A stretch of DNA of 64,000 nucleotides, taken from assembly GCF_027533625.1 (NCBI RefSeq), contig NZ_JAQAGZ010000001.1:558001-622000 (forward strand). The letters are read 5' to 3'. Made by a program: the position numbers and the translations under genes. Below, one piece after another: positions 41,293-49,696 of the stretch; the first letter of the stretch is position 1; each line of letters opens with the position of its first letter. The notes beneath the pieces are model-generated. The model had not been told where the DNA came from, searched no databases, and saw only the letters and a program-made list of their open reading frames with translations. The stretch comes from Paenibacillus gyeongsangnamensis. GTDB lineage: Bacteria > Bacillota > Bacilli > Paenibacillales > NBRC-103111.

Positions 41293-42144
41293 TTGACCGT
41301 GTTGTGGAAAGGGATCCAGGTATCGCTGGCCATGTTCCTGATCGCAGGGCTCTTATTTGCCAGCGCCGTATTCGGCATCCTCCTTTATGCCAGAATAACA
41401 GGACAGGCATGGTTTGATGGCTCACCCCTGAAAGGCACGGTTGCCTTTGCGGAAGAGAAGGCCGGCAAGAAGCCCGAAACCACGGCGGACGGGAAAACCG
41501 GGACGCCGCCGGCGGCTACGGCTCCAGCCGCGCCGAGCCGTGTGCTCCTGGATGCGCCGGCCATACGGCAGCATCCGGAGCTTCGTTCCGGCTGCGAGGT
41601 CACGAGCCTGGCGATGCTGCTGCAATTTTACAATGTGGATAAATCCAAGATGGAGCTTGCTTCGGAGTTGAAGCGGGACACTACTCCGATCCGGTGGAAC
41701 GGCGACGGCTCCATCGCATCTTGGGGCAATCCGAACCTCGGATTTGTAGGCGATATTTACGGAAATTCCAAAGGCTTCGGCATTTACCACACCGCATTAT
41801 TCGAACTTCTCCACAGGTATGCGCCCAGTGCGGTGGACCTTACGGATAAACCCTTCGATGTGCTGGAGAAGCAGCTGAAGAAGGGCATCCCTTCGGTCGT
41901 ATGGACTACGATCAATTTTCAGGTGCCGGAAGAGTGGGTCGTGTGGGATACATCCGTCGGACCGATCCGGACGACCTTTATGGAGCATGCGGTGCTGCTT
42001 GTCGGCTATGACGAGGAGAACGTCTACGTGAACGATCCGAATACGGGCAGAAGCAAGGTGAAGATTCCGAAGAATCAGTTTATCCCGACCTGGGAAGCTA
42101 TGGGGCGCCAAGCGCTCAGCCTGTCGTTAGCTCCGAATAATTAA
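41293..42144 (+). CDS. membrane-anchored C39-family peptidase-like protein
   Basis: A protein of about 283 residues with an N-terminal signal anchor (VSLAMFLIAGLLFASAVFGI), a Lys/Thr/Ala/Pro-rich linker (EKAGKKPETTADGKTGTPPA) and a papain-like C39_2 domain. The catalytic Cys lies in SGCEVTSLAML, and the catalytic His and following acidic residue are in EHAVLLVGYDEENVYVNDPN. Such proteins are extracytoplasmic with unknown substrates. The start is uncertain: TTG 41293 is eight bases from AAGTAGG, with a TTG at 41287 and GTG at 41299 as alternatives. It lies 43 bases after aroA without a terminator, so co-transcription is possible. Confidence 0.8.
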   Translation: MTVLWKGIQVSLAMFLIAGLLFASAVFGILLYARITGQAWFDGSPLKGTVAFAEEKAGKKPETTADGKTGTPPAATAPAAPSRVLLDAPAIRQHPELRSGCEVTSLAMLLQFYNVDKSKMELASELKRDTTPIRWNGDGSIASWGNPNLGFVGDIYGNSKGFGIYHTALFELLHRYAPSAVDLTDKPFDVLEKQLKKGIPSVVWTTINFQVPEEWVVWDTSVGPIRTTFMEHAVLLVGYDEENVYVNDPNTGRSKVKIPKNQFIPTWEAMGRQALSLSLAPNN

Positions 42145-42176
42145 AACCCAATTCGTGAACAAAGGAGTCGGTTAGC

Positions 42177-42605
42177 ATGGCATTTGAGAATCTATCGCGC
42201 GAGCGGATCAAGGAGATTTTATCGGCATCGAATCAGGTAGCGGTCGTAGGCTTGTCCGACAAGCCCGATCGCGTATCTTATATGGTGGCGGAAGCGATGC
42301 AGAAGAAAGGATACCGGATCATTCCGGTCAATCCGATGGTAGAGGGCACGATTCTCGGAGAAACGTGCTACGCTTCCTTATCCGACATTCCGGGACCGGT
42401 CGACATCGTGAACGTCTTCCGGCGGAGCGAGCAGACGGTCCCCGTAGCCGAAGAAGCCGTCAAGATTAAAGCGAAGGTGCTGTGGCTGCAGCTCGGCATC
42501 CACAATGGAGAAGCGGCTTCGATCGCCGAAGCGGGGGGCTTGGAAGTCATTATGGACCGCTGCATCAAAGTCGAGGATTCGATCCTGCTGCCCGGAGGGA
42601 AATAA
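42177..42605 (+). CDS. CoA-binding domain protein (YccU-like)
   Basis: A 142-residue Rossmann-type CoA-binding protein. The nucleotide loop is VAVVGLSDKPDRVSYMVAEA, then YRIIPVNPMVEGTILGE, and SLSDIPGPVDIVNVFRRSEQ, WLQLGIHN and the Cys-containing MDRCIKVED near the end. This order is diagnostic for the CoA_binding_2 family. Its physiological role is unknown. ATG 42177 follows AAAGGAG. The thiE gene starts two bases after its stop, so the two are co-translated. Confidence 0.87.
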   Translation: MAFENLSRERIKEILSASNQVAVVGLSDKPDRVSYMVAEAMQKKGYRIIPVNPMVEGTILGETCYASLSDIPGPVDIVNVFRRSEQTVPVAEEAVKIKAKVLWLQLGIHNGEAASIAEAGGLEVIMDRCIKVEDSILLPGGK

Positions 42606-42607
42606 TC

Positions 42608-43258
42608 GTGTTCCGCAATAACTTACGGCCGCATCTGGCTGTCTATTTTGTTATGGATTTGCAGGAAATCCAAGGCCGCAGCGCCCTTGAAACCGCCCGA
42701 GCGGCCCTTGAAGGCGGCATCACGATGCTCCAGCTGCGGGAAAAGAAGGCTCCGATTCCACAGGTGCTGGAGCAGGGACGGGCGATCCGCGGGCTGTGCC
42801 GCGAATACGGCGTGCCCTTCGTCGTCAACGACCGGGTCGACCTCGCCCTGCTGCTGGACGCCGACGGCATTCATGTCGGCCAGGACGACATTCCGGGACG
42901 CCTGGTTCGAAAGCTTGTCGGTGAACAAATGTTCATCGGCATATCCGCAAGCTCTCCTGAGGAAGCCCGCGTGGCGATGACTGAGGGGGCCGATTACCTG
43001 GGGGTAGGCGCCATATATGCAACCCGGACCAAGGGCGACGCCGGCGCCCCGATTGGCACCTCGCTCATTGAAAGCATCCGCAGCGAGCGGCCCGATATGC
43101 CGATGGTCGGCATCGGCGGGATTGACCGAACGAACCTCGAACCGGTGATTCGCAGCGGAGCGGACGGCGTAGCCGTAGTATCGGCGATTGCCGCCCAAGC
43201 CGACCCTAAGCAAGCCGCAGCGGAGCTGCGGGAAGCGGTTCGCCGTGCCGCCGGGTAA
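42608..43258 (+). CDS. thiE: thiamine phosphate synthase
   Basis: A 216-residue TIM-barrel enzyme joining HMP-diphosphate and thiazole-phosphate to thiamine phosphate. Family motifs are TMLQLREK near residue 36, PFVVNDRVDLAL, DGIHVGQDD, GISASSPEEA, LGVGAIYATRTKGDAG and VGIGGID. The GTG at 42608 is eight bases after GGAGGG, which lies in the end of the CoA-binding gene. No THI-box riboswitch precedes it and no other thi gene is near. Confidence 0.92.
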   Translation: MFRNNLRPHLAVYFVMDLQEIQGRSALETARAALEGGITMLQLREKKAPIPQVLEQGRAIRGLCREYGVPFVVNDRVDLALLLDADGIHVGQDDIPGRLVRKLVGEQMFIGISASSPEEARVAMTEGADYLGVGAIYATRTKGDAGAPIGTSLIESIRSERPDMPMVGIGGIDRTNLEPVIRSGADGVAVVSAIAAQADPKQAAAELREAVRRAAG

Positions 43259-43417
43259 CGCTGATTTTTCCCTAAAGGCGGTTCCATAATCTTACTCGAT
43301 GTCATAAATAAAATAAAACCTCCTTGAAGACAATAAGAAAGGCTTCTGGATCGAAACGGACGACATGCCGCTTTACCCGGAAGACTTTCTATTTACATTC
43401 AGGGAGGAACAAGAACG

Positions 43418-44260
43418 ATGTACAACCAACAAGGCTTCCAAAGCAACATTGCGAACCAAGGGTTCCAAGGCTCTCAGTACCGTGGAATGCAAACGAAATA
43501 TCAACCGATCGGATCCGTTCAATCCCAGTACAACCAATCCTTGAACCCGCAATACAGCTCGGGTATGGGCCAGCAGCAATTCGCTTCCAACCAAAACCAA
43601 TATTCGAGCTTCCAAAGCCCGCAATCCTTTCACACGGCAAACTATCGCGGCAACCAGCAAGGCCATGACAATTACTTGAGAGCGGACTCCGTGCAGCCTG
43701 CACAACAAAGCCATTTCGGTATCGGCTCTTCGAGCTATACGGCTTCGAGCTTTGGCGCATCGCAGCAGCAGTACGGTCAAGGCCAATATGCAACCCAGCA
43801 ATCTTTCCATACGGCGAACTACCGTGGGGATCAGCCAGGCCACGACACTTACCAGCGTGCGGATTCGGTTCAGCCTTCTCAAAGCCAATACGGCATCGGC
43901 GCATCTTCTTTCGGCACTCAGCAATACGGCACGAGCTTCCAGCAACCTTCCATCAGCGCATCTCAGCAGCAGTATGGCACAAGCATCCAGCAACCATCCA
44001 TCAGCGCATCGCAGCAGCAGTACGGCACAAGTATCCAGCAACCATCCATCAGCGCATCTCAGCAGCAGTACGGCCAAAGCCAAAACCAAAGTCAAAGCCA
44101 AAGCCAGTACACGAACCCGCAGTCTTTTCATATGGCCAGCTACCGCGGCAACCAGCAAGGCCATGATATTGCTCTTCGCGCCGATTCCCAGCAGCCTTCG
44201 CAAAGCCAATTCGGTATGGGCGCAAGCAGCTACGGGATGAGCAACAGGGCTCAATTCTAA
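43418..44260 (+). CDS. glutamine-rich repeat protein of unknown function
   Basis: A 280-residue low-complexity protein with 67 Gln (24 percent) and many Ser, Tyr, Gly and Asn. A longer unit recurs three times, near residues 69-97, 128-156 and 235-263, with the core QSFHTANYRGNQQGHD followed by RADSVQP. Between the second and third lie three tandem 16-residue units (Y170-Q217, YGTSIQQPSISASQQQ), exact at 48-bp spacing apart from one residue. There is no signal peptide, transmembrane segment or Cys. RBS CAGGGAGGA is strong, so it is expressed. Such Gln/Tyr/Arg-rich sequences suggest a spore-coat or self-assembling protein; this is inference. I recognise no family. Confidence 0.8.
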   Translation: MYNQQGFQSNIANQGFQGSQYRGMQTKYQPIGSVQSQYNQSLNPQYSSGMGQQQFASNQNQYSSFQSPQSFHTANYRGNQQGHDNYLRADSVQPAQQSHFGIGSSSYTASSFGASQQQYGQGQYATQQSFHTANYRGDQPGHDTYQRADSVQPSQSQYGIGASSFGTQQYGTSFQQPSISASQQQYGTSIQQPSISASQQQYGTSIQQPSISASQQQYGQSQNQSQSQSQYTNPQSFHMASYRGNQQGHDIALRADSQQPSQSQFGMGASSYGMSNRAQF

Positions 44261-44283
44261 TTTGGACCAACGCTGAATCCAAG

Positions 44284-44313
44284 GAGCGGACCGGTTTCCG
44301 GCCCGCTCTTTAT
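44284..44313 (+). terminator. terminator of the glutamine-rich repeat gene
   Basis: GAGCGG-CCGG-TTT-CCGG-CCGCTC stem (one bulge on each side) followed by TTTATTT. R1 copy 6 starts at its end. Confidence 0.8.
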
Positions 44314-44316
44314 TTA

Positions 44317-44408
44317 GTTATAAGTTTTTCGCAACTTATAGCCTCGCATCAACCTTGGTAAACGCGCTGGTCCTTGTAAGACAAGGACGGCGTAGCCGGT
44401 TATCCTGG
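44317..44408 (+). repeat. R1 dispersed repeat, copy 6, 5'-truncated
   Basis: The copy lacks the first GTTGATAAGAATT of the unit and begins at GTTATAAGTTTTTCGCAAC; the remainder, including both hairpins, is intact through TTATCCTGG. It lies directly after a terminator. With that terminator it fills much of the 306-base gap before the PTS genes. Confidence 0.85.
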
Positions 44409-44510
44409 TTAAGCTCAAACCGGGGTATTTTCAAGAAAAGCTGCCTCAGGAACACGAAAGTATCTCTTCAAACAGATTTCGGCTAAGAAGTTTTATTACG
44501 TCTCCGCCGT

Positions 44511-44539
44511 TTGACAAAAAAGCAGGGAGGCCTTACGAT
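44511..44539 (+). promoter_or_regulatory. sigma-A promoter of the PTS operon
   Basis: TTGACA, a 17-base spacer and TACGAT, 28 bases before the PTS gene start. I see no clear cre or antiterminator site nearby. Confidence 0.7.
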
Positions 44540-44566
44540 TCTTAGTAGAAAGGAGGGAGCGAACGT

Positions 44567-46456
44567 TTGAACTGGATGGGGAATCTGCAGCAGTTAGGAA
44601 GGTCGTTAATGCTGCCGACCATCACGCTGCCGGTGGCGGCCATATTGCTTCGGCTCGGGGATTTGCCCTGGGGAGCGATAGGGGTCCCGCAGGTAGGGGA
44701 CGTGCTGTTGTTATCGGGCACAACGATTTTTACATATTTACCGATGATCTTTGCCGTCGGCGTAGCGCTTGGACTTACGGAGAACGCCGGGATCGCGGGC
44801 ATGTCGGCACTCATCGGACATTATATGTTCTATACCGCACTTAAGCATCTGCTCGGACAATCATTTCAGCTTGGGGTTCCCGGAGGCATTCTGATCGGAC
44901 TCCTCGCGGCCATATTATATCATAGAGTTAAGCATGTCCAGCTACCCGAGTCGATCCAGTTTTTCGGCGGACCGCGGATGGTGCCGCTGCTCATGGGAAT
45001 ATCGGTTTCGCTGCTTATTCTGCTGATGACATGGATCGGACCTTGGCTCGTATCGGGAATGCAAGCGCTAACGAACCTCATTCTGGGGCTCGGCGGCTTC
45101 GGCACGTTTTTGTACGGCGTGATTCACCGGCTCTTGGTTCCTTCCGGGCTGCACCATGTCTTCAATAATTTCTTCTGGTTTCAGCTCGGTGCCTATGATG
45201 CCAACGGACAACCGGTATTCGGCGATCTGCCGCGTTATTTCGCTGGCGATCCGACCGCGGGGATCTATATGGCGGGCTTGTATCCGATCATGATGTTTGC
45301 GCTGCCGGCGATTGCGCTGGCGATTATTCAAGAGGCGCGCGAAGACCTGAAGCCCAAGATTCGGGCTACGTTCCTGACGGCCGCATTCGCTTGCTTCTTG
45401 ACGGGCGTAACCGAGCCGATCGAATTCGCGTTTTTGTTCGTGGCGCCAACGCTGTTTTTTGTTCATGCCATTCTTTCCGGCTTGTCCATGTGGCTTGCCT
45501 ATGCACTGGACATTCATCATGGCTTTTCTTATTCCGCCGGGGCCATCGATTTCATCATTAACCTGCACCTGTCGAAGAACGGGCTTCTACTTATTCCGAT
45601 CGGACTGGTGTACGGCGTACTGTACTATGTGCTGTTCCGCTGGGCGATCCGCCGCTTCCGCATTCCTACGCCCGGCCGGGAGGAAGGGTCGCCGCTGGAA
45701 GAGTGGGCGGGCGATATCCCTTACCGGTCCCCGCTCATTCTTGAGGCGCTCGGGGGCAAGGAGAACATCAAGAACATCGAAGCCTGCATCACCCGGCTGC
45801 GTCTCACGCTCAATAACGACCGGCAGATGGATATTACGGCGCTTAAGCATCTGGGGGCCGCGGGCGTCATTCGTCTCGGGGGAGGCAACGTGCAAGTCGT
45901 CTTCGGAACCTATTCCGAGCTGATTCGCGAGGAAATCATCAAGACGCTGCGGAAGGATATTCAGCAGGTGCTCTTCAGCTCGCCGGTGCAGGGCCGAATG
46001 ATCCCGCTCGAGGAGGTTCCGGACAAAATATTTGCCGGGAAGCTAGTCGGCGAAGGCGTTGCGTTCCTTCCGGATAAAGGGGAGCTTGTTGCGCCGGTAG
46101 GCGGAAAGGTGATTCATATTTATCCGACGCTGCATGCGATCGGAATCGAGACCAAGCAGGGACTACAGGTGCTGCTGCATATCGGGATCGATACGGCCCA
46201 GCTGCAAGGGAAATATTTTACCGCGTTCGTAAAAGAGGGGGATACCGTCGAAACGGGGCAGCTGCTCGTGAAGTTCAATTTGCAGAAGGTCAAGAAAAAC
46301 TGCAAATCCCTCGCGACGCCGATGCTGATCACGAACAAGGATTTGGTCAAATCCTGGAGCTTCGCTCCATTCAAAGCCGTTAAAAAAGGCCAGGCATCCG
46401 TTATGTCGGTTGTACTGAAAAATGCCGTCACAGGGGGAGGGAACGCACTTGGTTGA
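44567..46456 (+). CDS. nagP: PTS EIICBA, N-acetylglucosamine type
   Basis: A 629-residue fused phosphotransferase permease. The EIIC domain (about 1-370) has ten or so helices, starting with QQLGRSLMLPTITLPVAAIL and containing HRLLVPSGLHHVFNNFFWFQ and TGVTEPIEFAFLFVAP, which are typical of the GlcNAc/glucose class. EIIB has the phospho-cysteine C407 in NIEACITRLR. EIIA has the phospho-histidine H538 in LLHIGIDT. The HVFNNFFWFQLG pattern favours GlcNAc over glucose; this is inferred. A TTG start at 44567 follows AAAGGAGGG. The gene overlaps ptsI by eight bases. No nagA or nagB is adjacent. Confidence 0.87.
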   Translation: MNWMGNLQQLGRSLMLPTITLPVAAILLRLGDLPWGAIGVPQVGDVLLLSGTTIFTYLPMIFAVGVALGLTENAGIAGMSALIGHYMFYTALKHLLGQSFQLGVPGGILIGLLAAILYHRVKHVQLPESIQFFGGPRMVPLLMGISVSLLILLMTWIGPWLVSGMQALTNLILGLGGFGTFLYGVIHRLLVPSGLHHVFNNFFWFQLGAYDANGQPVFGDLPRYFAGDPTAGIYMAGLYPIMMFALPAIALAIIQEAREDLKPKIRATFLTAAFACFLTGVTEPIEFAFLFVAPTLFFVHAILSGLSMWLAYALDIHHGFSYSAGAIDFIINLHLSKNGLLLIPIGLVYGVLYYVLFRWAIRRFRIPTPGREEGSPLEEWAGDIPYRSPLILEALGGKENIKNIEACITRLRLTLNNDRQMDITALKHLGAAGVIRLGGGNVQVVFGTYSELIREEIIKTLRKDIQQVLFSSPVQGRMIPLEEVPDKIFAGKLVGEGVAFLPDKGELVAPVGGKVIHIYPTLHAIGIETKQGLQVLLHIGIDTAQLQGKYFTAFVKEGDTVETGQLLVKFNLQKVKKNCKSLATPMLITNKDLVKSWSFAPFKAVKKGQASVMSVVLKNAVTGGGNALG

Positions 46457-48230
46457 GGGAATCGGAGCTTCATCGGGCATAGCGATGGGCAAAGCTTTCG
46501 TCATTCCAACCTGGGAATGGGACTTTCCCGAGAAGCTGATCGATGTTACGGATCTAGCCTATGAATTCGAGCGTTTATATGACGGAATCCGTCATTCCAA
46601 GAGCGAGATCGAGCAGATCAAGCAGGATTTCGTCAGCGTGCTGGGGGAAGAGCAGACGCAAATTTTCGACGCGCATCTGGCTATTCTCGAGGATCCGGTT
46701 TTCATGAACGAAGTCCAAGGCATCATGCAGCGGCAGTATAAGGCTGCCGAGGTGGCGGTCAAGGAAGCGATCGACAAGTTCGTCAATATGTTCGATCTGC
46801 TCGACGATTCTTATATGAAGGAACGGGCGCTGGACATCAAGGACGTAGGCAACCGTCTGCTGAAGCACCTGCTCGGGGCGCTGGAAGAGACGCTTCCTCC
46901 GAAGGACGAGCCTTATGTCCTCGTAGCGAAGGAGCTATCGCCGTCTCAAATGGTCCATCTGGACGCCAATCAAGCTCTTGGACTGGTTACGATGCTCGGC
47001 GGCAAAACGTCCCACGTGGCCATTATGGCGCGGGCGATGGGCGTTCCTTATGTGCTGGGGCTCGAGGGCAAGCTGCAGACGCCGATTCAGAACGGCGATT
47101 ACCTGATTATCGACGGCGACGAGGGCGTGCTGTATGTTGACCCTTCCGACAAGATGATCGAGCATTACAAGGGGATCAAGGAAAAATGGTACGCCATGCG
47201 GGAACGGCTGCAGCTGCTGGCTCACTTGCCTTCGCAAACCGCGGACGGCCGAACCGTTCAGCTGGCGGCGAATATCAGCTCCGTGAAGGAGCTGGATCTG
47301 GTATTTAAGAACAATGCTTCCGGAGTAGGTTTGTTCCGCACGGAATTCCTCTATATGGACCGAAGCACGTTTCCGGAGGAGGAAGAGCAGTTCGCCGTTT
47401 ACCGGGAGGTGGCGGAGCAGCTGCAGGGGAAACGGGCGGTCATCCGTACGCTGGATATCGGCGGGGACAAGCCGCTGGATTATTTGGAGCTTCCCGAGGA
47501 GGATAACCCTTCGCTGGGGTACCGCGCGATCCGGGTCATGCTGGACCGGAAGGATTTGTTCAAAACCCAGCTCAGGGCTATCTTGAGAGCGAGCCATTAC
47601 GGCAACGTTCGGATCATGTATCCGATGATCGCTTCGCTCGACGAGCTGCGCAAAGCGAACGAGATGCTCGAAGAAGCCAAGTCGGAGCTGCGAACGGAGG
47701 GGATCCCGTTTCGCGAGGAGATCGAAGTCGGGATTATGATCGAGCTTCCCGCTGCGGTCATGATCTCCGATTCGCTAGCCAGAGAAGTCGATTTCTTCAG
47801 TATCGGCACGAACGATCTCGTGCAATATGTGCTCGCGGTCGATCGGATGAACGAAACGGTGGCGCATTTGTATGACCCGTTCCATCCGGCGATTCTGCAG
47901 ATGCTGAGGATTACGGTCGACAGCGCGAGACGCCATGGCACCCACGTCAGCGTTTGCGGAGAGATGGCGGGCGACATCCGGGCGCTGCCGCTGTGGATTG
48001 CGCTGGATGTGAGCGAGCTGAGCATGTCGGTGCAGTCGATTCTGCGGGTGAAGAACAGCTTGCTTCAAACGCGTCACAGCGACGGACCGAAGATTCTGGG
48101 CGATCTGGTCCGCTGTACGACGAGCAAGGAAATGATGGACGCTCTGAATCCATATGTTCATACCGATTTGGCGGAAGTGACGGAGCCTTCCCAGCCGGCG
48201 AGTCCGGCCAGCAGGGGCTGCTGTTTATGA
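46449..48230 (+). CDS. ptsI: PTS enzyme I
   Basis: A 593-residue phosphoenolpyruvate-protein phosphotransferase, passing phosphate from PEP to HPr. It starts LVEGIGASSGIAMGKAF, carries the phospho-accepting H189 in GGKTSHVAIMARAMG, and has the PEP-binding LFRTEFLYMDR, FFSIGTNDLVQY and CGEMAGD motifs. The C-terminus is longer than usual and ends in a short tail RGCCL. A TTG start at 46449 follows GGGGGAGGG and overlaps the EIICBA stop by eight bases. ptsH (HPr), normally adjacent, is missing here, so EI expression is tied to the GlcNAc-type permease instead. Confidence 0.93.
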   Translation: MVEGIGASSGIAMGKAFVIPTWEWDFPEKLIDVTDLAYEFERLYDGIRHSKSEIEQIKQDFVSVLGEEQTQIFDAHLAILEDPVFMNEVQGIMQRQYKAAEVAVKEAIDKFVNMFDLLDDSYMKERALDIKDVGNRLLKHLLGALEETLPPKDEPYVLVAKELSPSQMVHLDANQALGLVTMLGGKTSHVAIMARAMGVPYVLGLEGKLQTPIQNGDYLIIDGDEGVLYVDPSDKMIEHYKGIKEKWYAMRERLQLLAHLPSQTADGRTVQLAANISSVKELDLVFKNNASGVGLFRTEFLYMDRSTFPEEEEQFAVYREVAEQLQGKRAVIRTLDIGGDKPLDYLELPEEDNPSLGYRAIRVMLDRKDLFKTQLRAILRASHYGNVRIMYPMIASLDELRKANEMLEEAKSELRTEGIPFREEIEVGIMIELPAAVMISDSLAREVDFFSIGTNDLVQYVLAVDRMNETVAHLYDPFHPAILQMLRITVDSARRHGTHVSVCGEMAGDIRALPLWIALDVSELSMSVQSILRVKNSLLQTRHSDGPKILGDLVRCTTSKEMMDALNPYVHTDLAEVTEPSQPASPASRGCCL

Positions 48231-48251
48231 AACAAAAGGAGGAACAGGGAA

Positions 48252-48791
48252 ATGGAACTTACGGGTTATAAAGTATTGGCATTCGTCGATGAGGAGTTCG
48301 AGGATTTGGAGATGTGGTATCCGGTGCTTCGCCTGCGGGAGGCGGGGGCCGAGGTGCACTTGGCCGCTCCTCAGGCGGGCCGCGTGTATCACGGCAAATA
48401 CGGGGTTCCGCTCACGGCGGATCACGCTCTGGATGAGGTGAAATCGGAGGATTACATCGGTTTGTATGTGCCTGGAGGCTGGGCTCCGGACAAGCTGAGA
48501 AGATATGCCTCCGTGCTTCGTCTTACGCGCGAATTTCATGAGGCGCAGAAGCCGATCGCCCATATTTGTCATGCGGGCTGGGTACTGGCTTCGGCCAAAA
48601 TATGCCAAGGCTATACGATGACCTCGACGCCGGGAATCAAGGACGATCTGGAGAATGCCGGCGCGACTTGGGTGGACGAGGAAGTCGTTGTCGACCGGAA
48701 TATCGTATCCGGCCGGAGACCGCCGGACCTCCCAGCGTTCACCAAAGAATTCGTTCGAGTGCTTGCCGACTATTCGGCGAAATCCCGTTAA
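48252..48791 (+). CDS. DJ-1/PfpI family protein
   Basis: A 179-residue class I glutamine amidotransferase-like protein of the DJ-1/PfpI/general stress protein 18 group. The nucleophile elbow is AHICHAGW with Cys106. The family's acidic residue lies near FVDEEFEDLEM, and LYVPGGWAPDK follows. Members act as deglycases, chaperones or stress proteins; which applies is unknown. RBS AGGAGGAA precedes ATG 48252, 21 bases after ptsI, so it is probably the last gene of the PTS transcript. Confidence 0.88.
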   Translation: MELTGYKVLAFVDEEFEDLEMWYPVLRLREAGAEVHLAAPQAGRVYHGKYGVPLTADHALDEVKSEDYIGLYVPGGWAPDKLRRYASVLRLTREFHEAQKPIAHICHAGWVLASAKICQGYTMTSTPGIKDDLENAGATWVDEEVVVDRNIVSGRRPPDLPAFTKEFVRVLADYSAKSR

Positions 48792-48831
48792 ACATGCGTT
48801 AGGATCTTGTGCCAAGAGCGATAGATCCGAT

Positions 48832-48866
48832 GGCTGCCGTCCGGTCCGGGCGGCGGTTATTTTTTA
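48832..48866 (+). terminator. terminator of the PTS/DJ-1 transcript
   Basis: GGCTGCCGTCC...GGGCGGCGGTT stem, with one wobble, followed by ATTTTTTATT. Confidence 0.7.
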
Positions 48867-49117
48867 TTCTCCCGAACGGGAGACGATCCCGGTACGGGTG
48901 CCGGATGCGCTTCTGCCATCCTGCCTTCCCGGACGTGCTTATGATCTTTCGATGGCGGAGCCGCGGGTGAGCGTCGGATGGCAGCCTTCCGCAGCCGTTC
49001 GCTTCGGGCGCAGGACGCGTGCTAAATATTGCTAGGGTACAAGCGGCAGGAGTTTTTGAACCGGGGTAGAATATGTCTACTATAGCAAGGTTCGGTTGTC
49101 GCCAAAAGGAGTGGTTT
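48867..49117. other. gene-free region before the zinc-ribbon gene
   Basis: GC-rich at first, then AT-rich near 49035. AGAATAT at 49067-49073 may be the -10 box of the downstream gene. No supported coding sequence. Confidence 0.4.
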
Positions 49118-49537
49118 TTGTTGCAGAAGCATTGCAAATGCGGCAGCGAGATGAGCATCCGCCTACGTACCGTGATTTATCAGAACAAAGTGGAGATTGA
49201 GAATGTACCTGTTTTTTCTTGCAGCGCCTGCAGCCGCAGCGAAGTATTCTCCGACGTTAAGCCGGAGCTTACGGCTCTCATCGGCATGTTGGGCAGCAAG
49301 CCCGGAAAGCAGCTGCTCCAATTCGAAGAGGTCAGTGAGATTGCCCATTTGATGGTGAAAGCGACAGAGAAGAACCGGGCTTCCGACCCGGTCGAAACCA
49401 TCATTCAAGACCGCATCAACGAACTGTTGGATTTACTGCTGCTCGCCCAATCGCTACGCGACGAAGATTGGATGGAGGATATCCGGAGCCGCTTGTCGCA
49501 GATCGCCAAGCATTCGTCCGTCGTACCGGGAACCTGA
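49118..49537 (+). CDS. zinc-ribbon-containing hypothetical protein
   Basis: A protein of about 139 residues with an N-terminal zinc-ribbon pattern: HCKCGS near residue 7 and SCSACS near 37, separated by a beta-hairpin (RLRTVIYQNKVEIENVPVF), as in YgiT-type zinc fingers. The C-terminal 80 residues are helical and acidic (PVETIIQDRINELLDLLLLA). It could be a regulator or a small scaffold; there is no further clue. The TTG start follows AAAAGGAG; TTG 49118 (spacing 6) and 49121 (spacing 9) are both possible. Single gene with its own terminator, before ccpA. Confidence 0.7.
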   Translation: MLQKHCKCGSEMSIRLRTVIYQNKVEIENVPVFSCSACSRSEVFSDVKPELTALIGMLGSKPGKQLLQFEEVSEIAHLMVKATEKNRASDPVETIIQDRINELLDLLLLAQSLRDEDWMEDIRSRLSQIAKHSSVVPGT

Positions 49538-49566
49538 AAGCCGCTGCCCCGCAGTTGGCTTTTTTG
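49538..49566 (+). terminator. terminator of the zinc-ribbon gene
   Basis: AAGCC-GCTGC-CCC-GCAGTT-GGCTTTTTT stem and T-run at the stop codon. Confidence 0.75.
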
Positions 49567-49607
49567 GCATGATTTGATACTATATTTCCTATATAGGGGC
49601 AAATTCG

Positions 49608-49636
49608 TTGCGAATTGAGGCATTTTGTCGTATGAT
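49608..49636 (+). promoter_or_regulatory. sigma-A promoter of ccpA
   Basis: TTGCGA, a 17-base spacer and TATGAT, about 60 bases before the ccpA start. Confidence 0.65.
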
Positions 49637-49696
49637 TAGTCTAAATATCTTGAACGCAACTGCTTCATACCATTTTAAACATTGGAGAGAATGAAC

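Noticed and set aside
48867-49117. Open frames on both strands before the zinc-ribbon gene
   Set aside because: They are mutually antisense, Arg/Pro-rich and lack ribosome sites.
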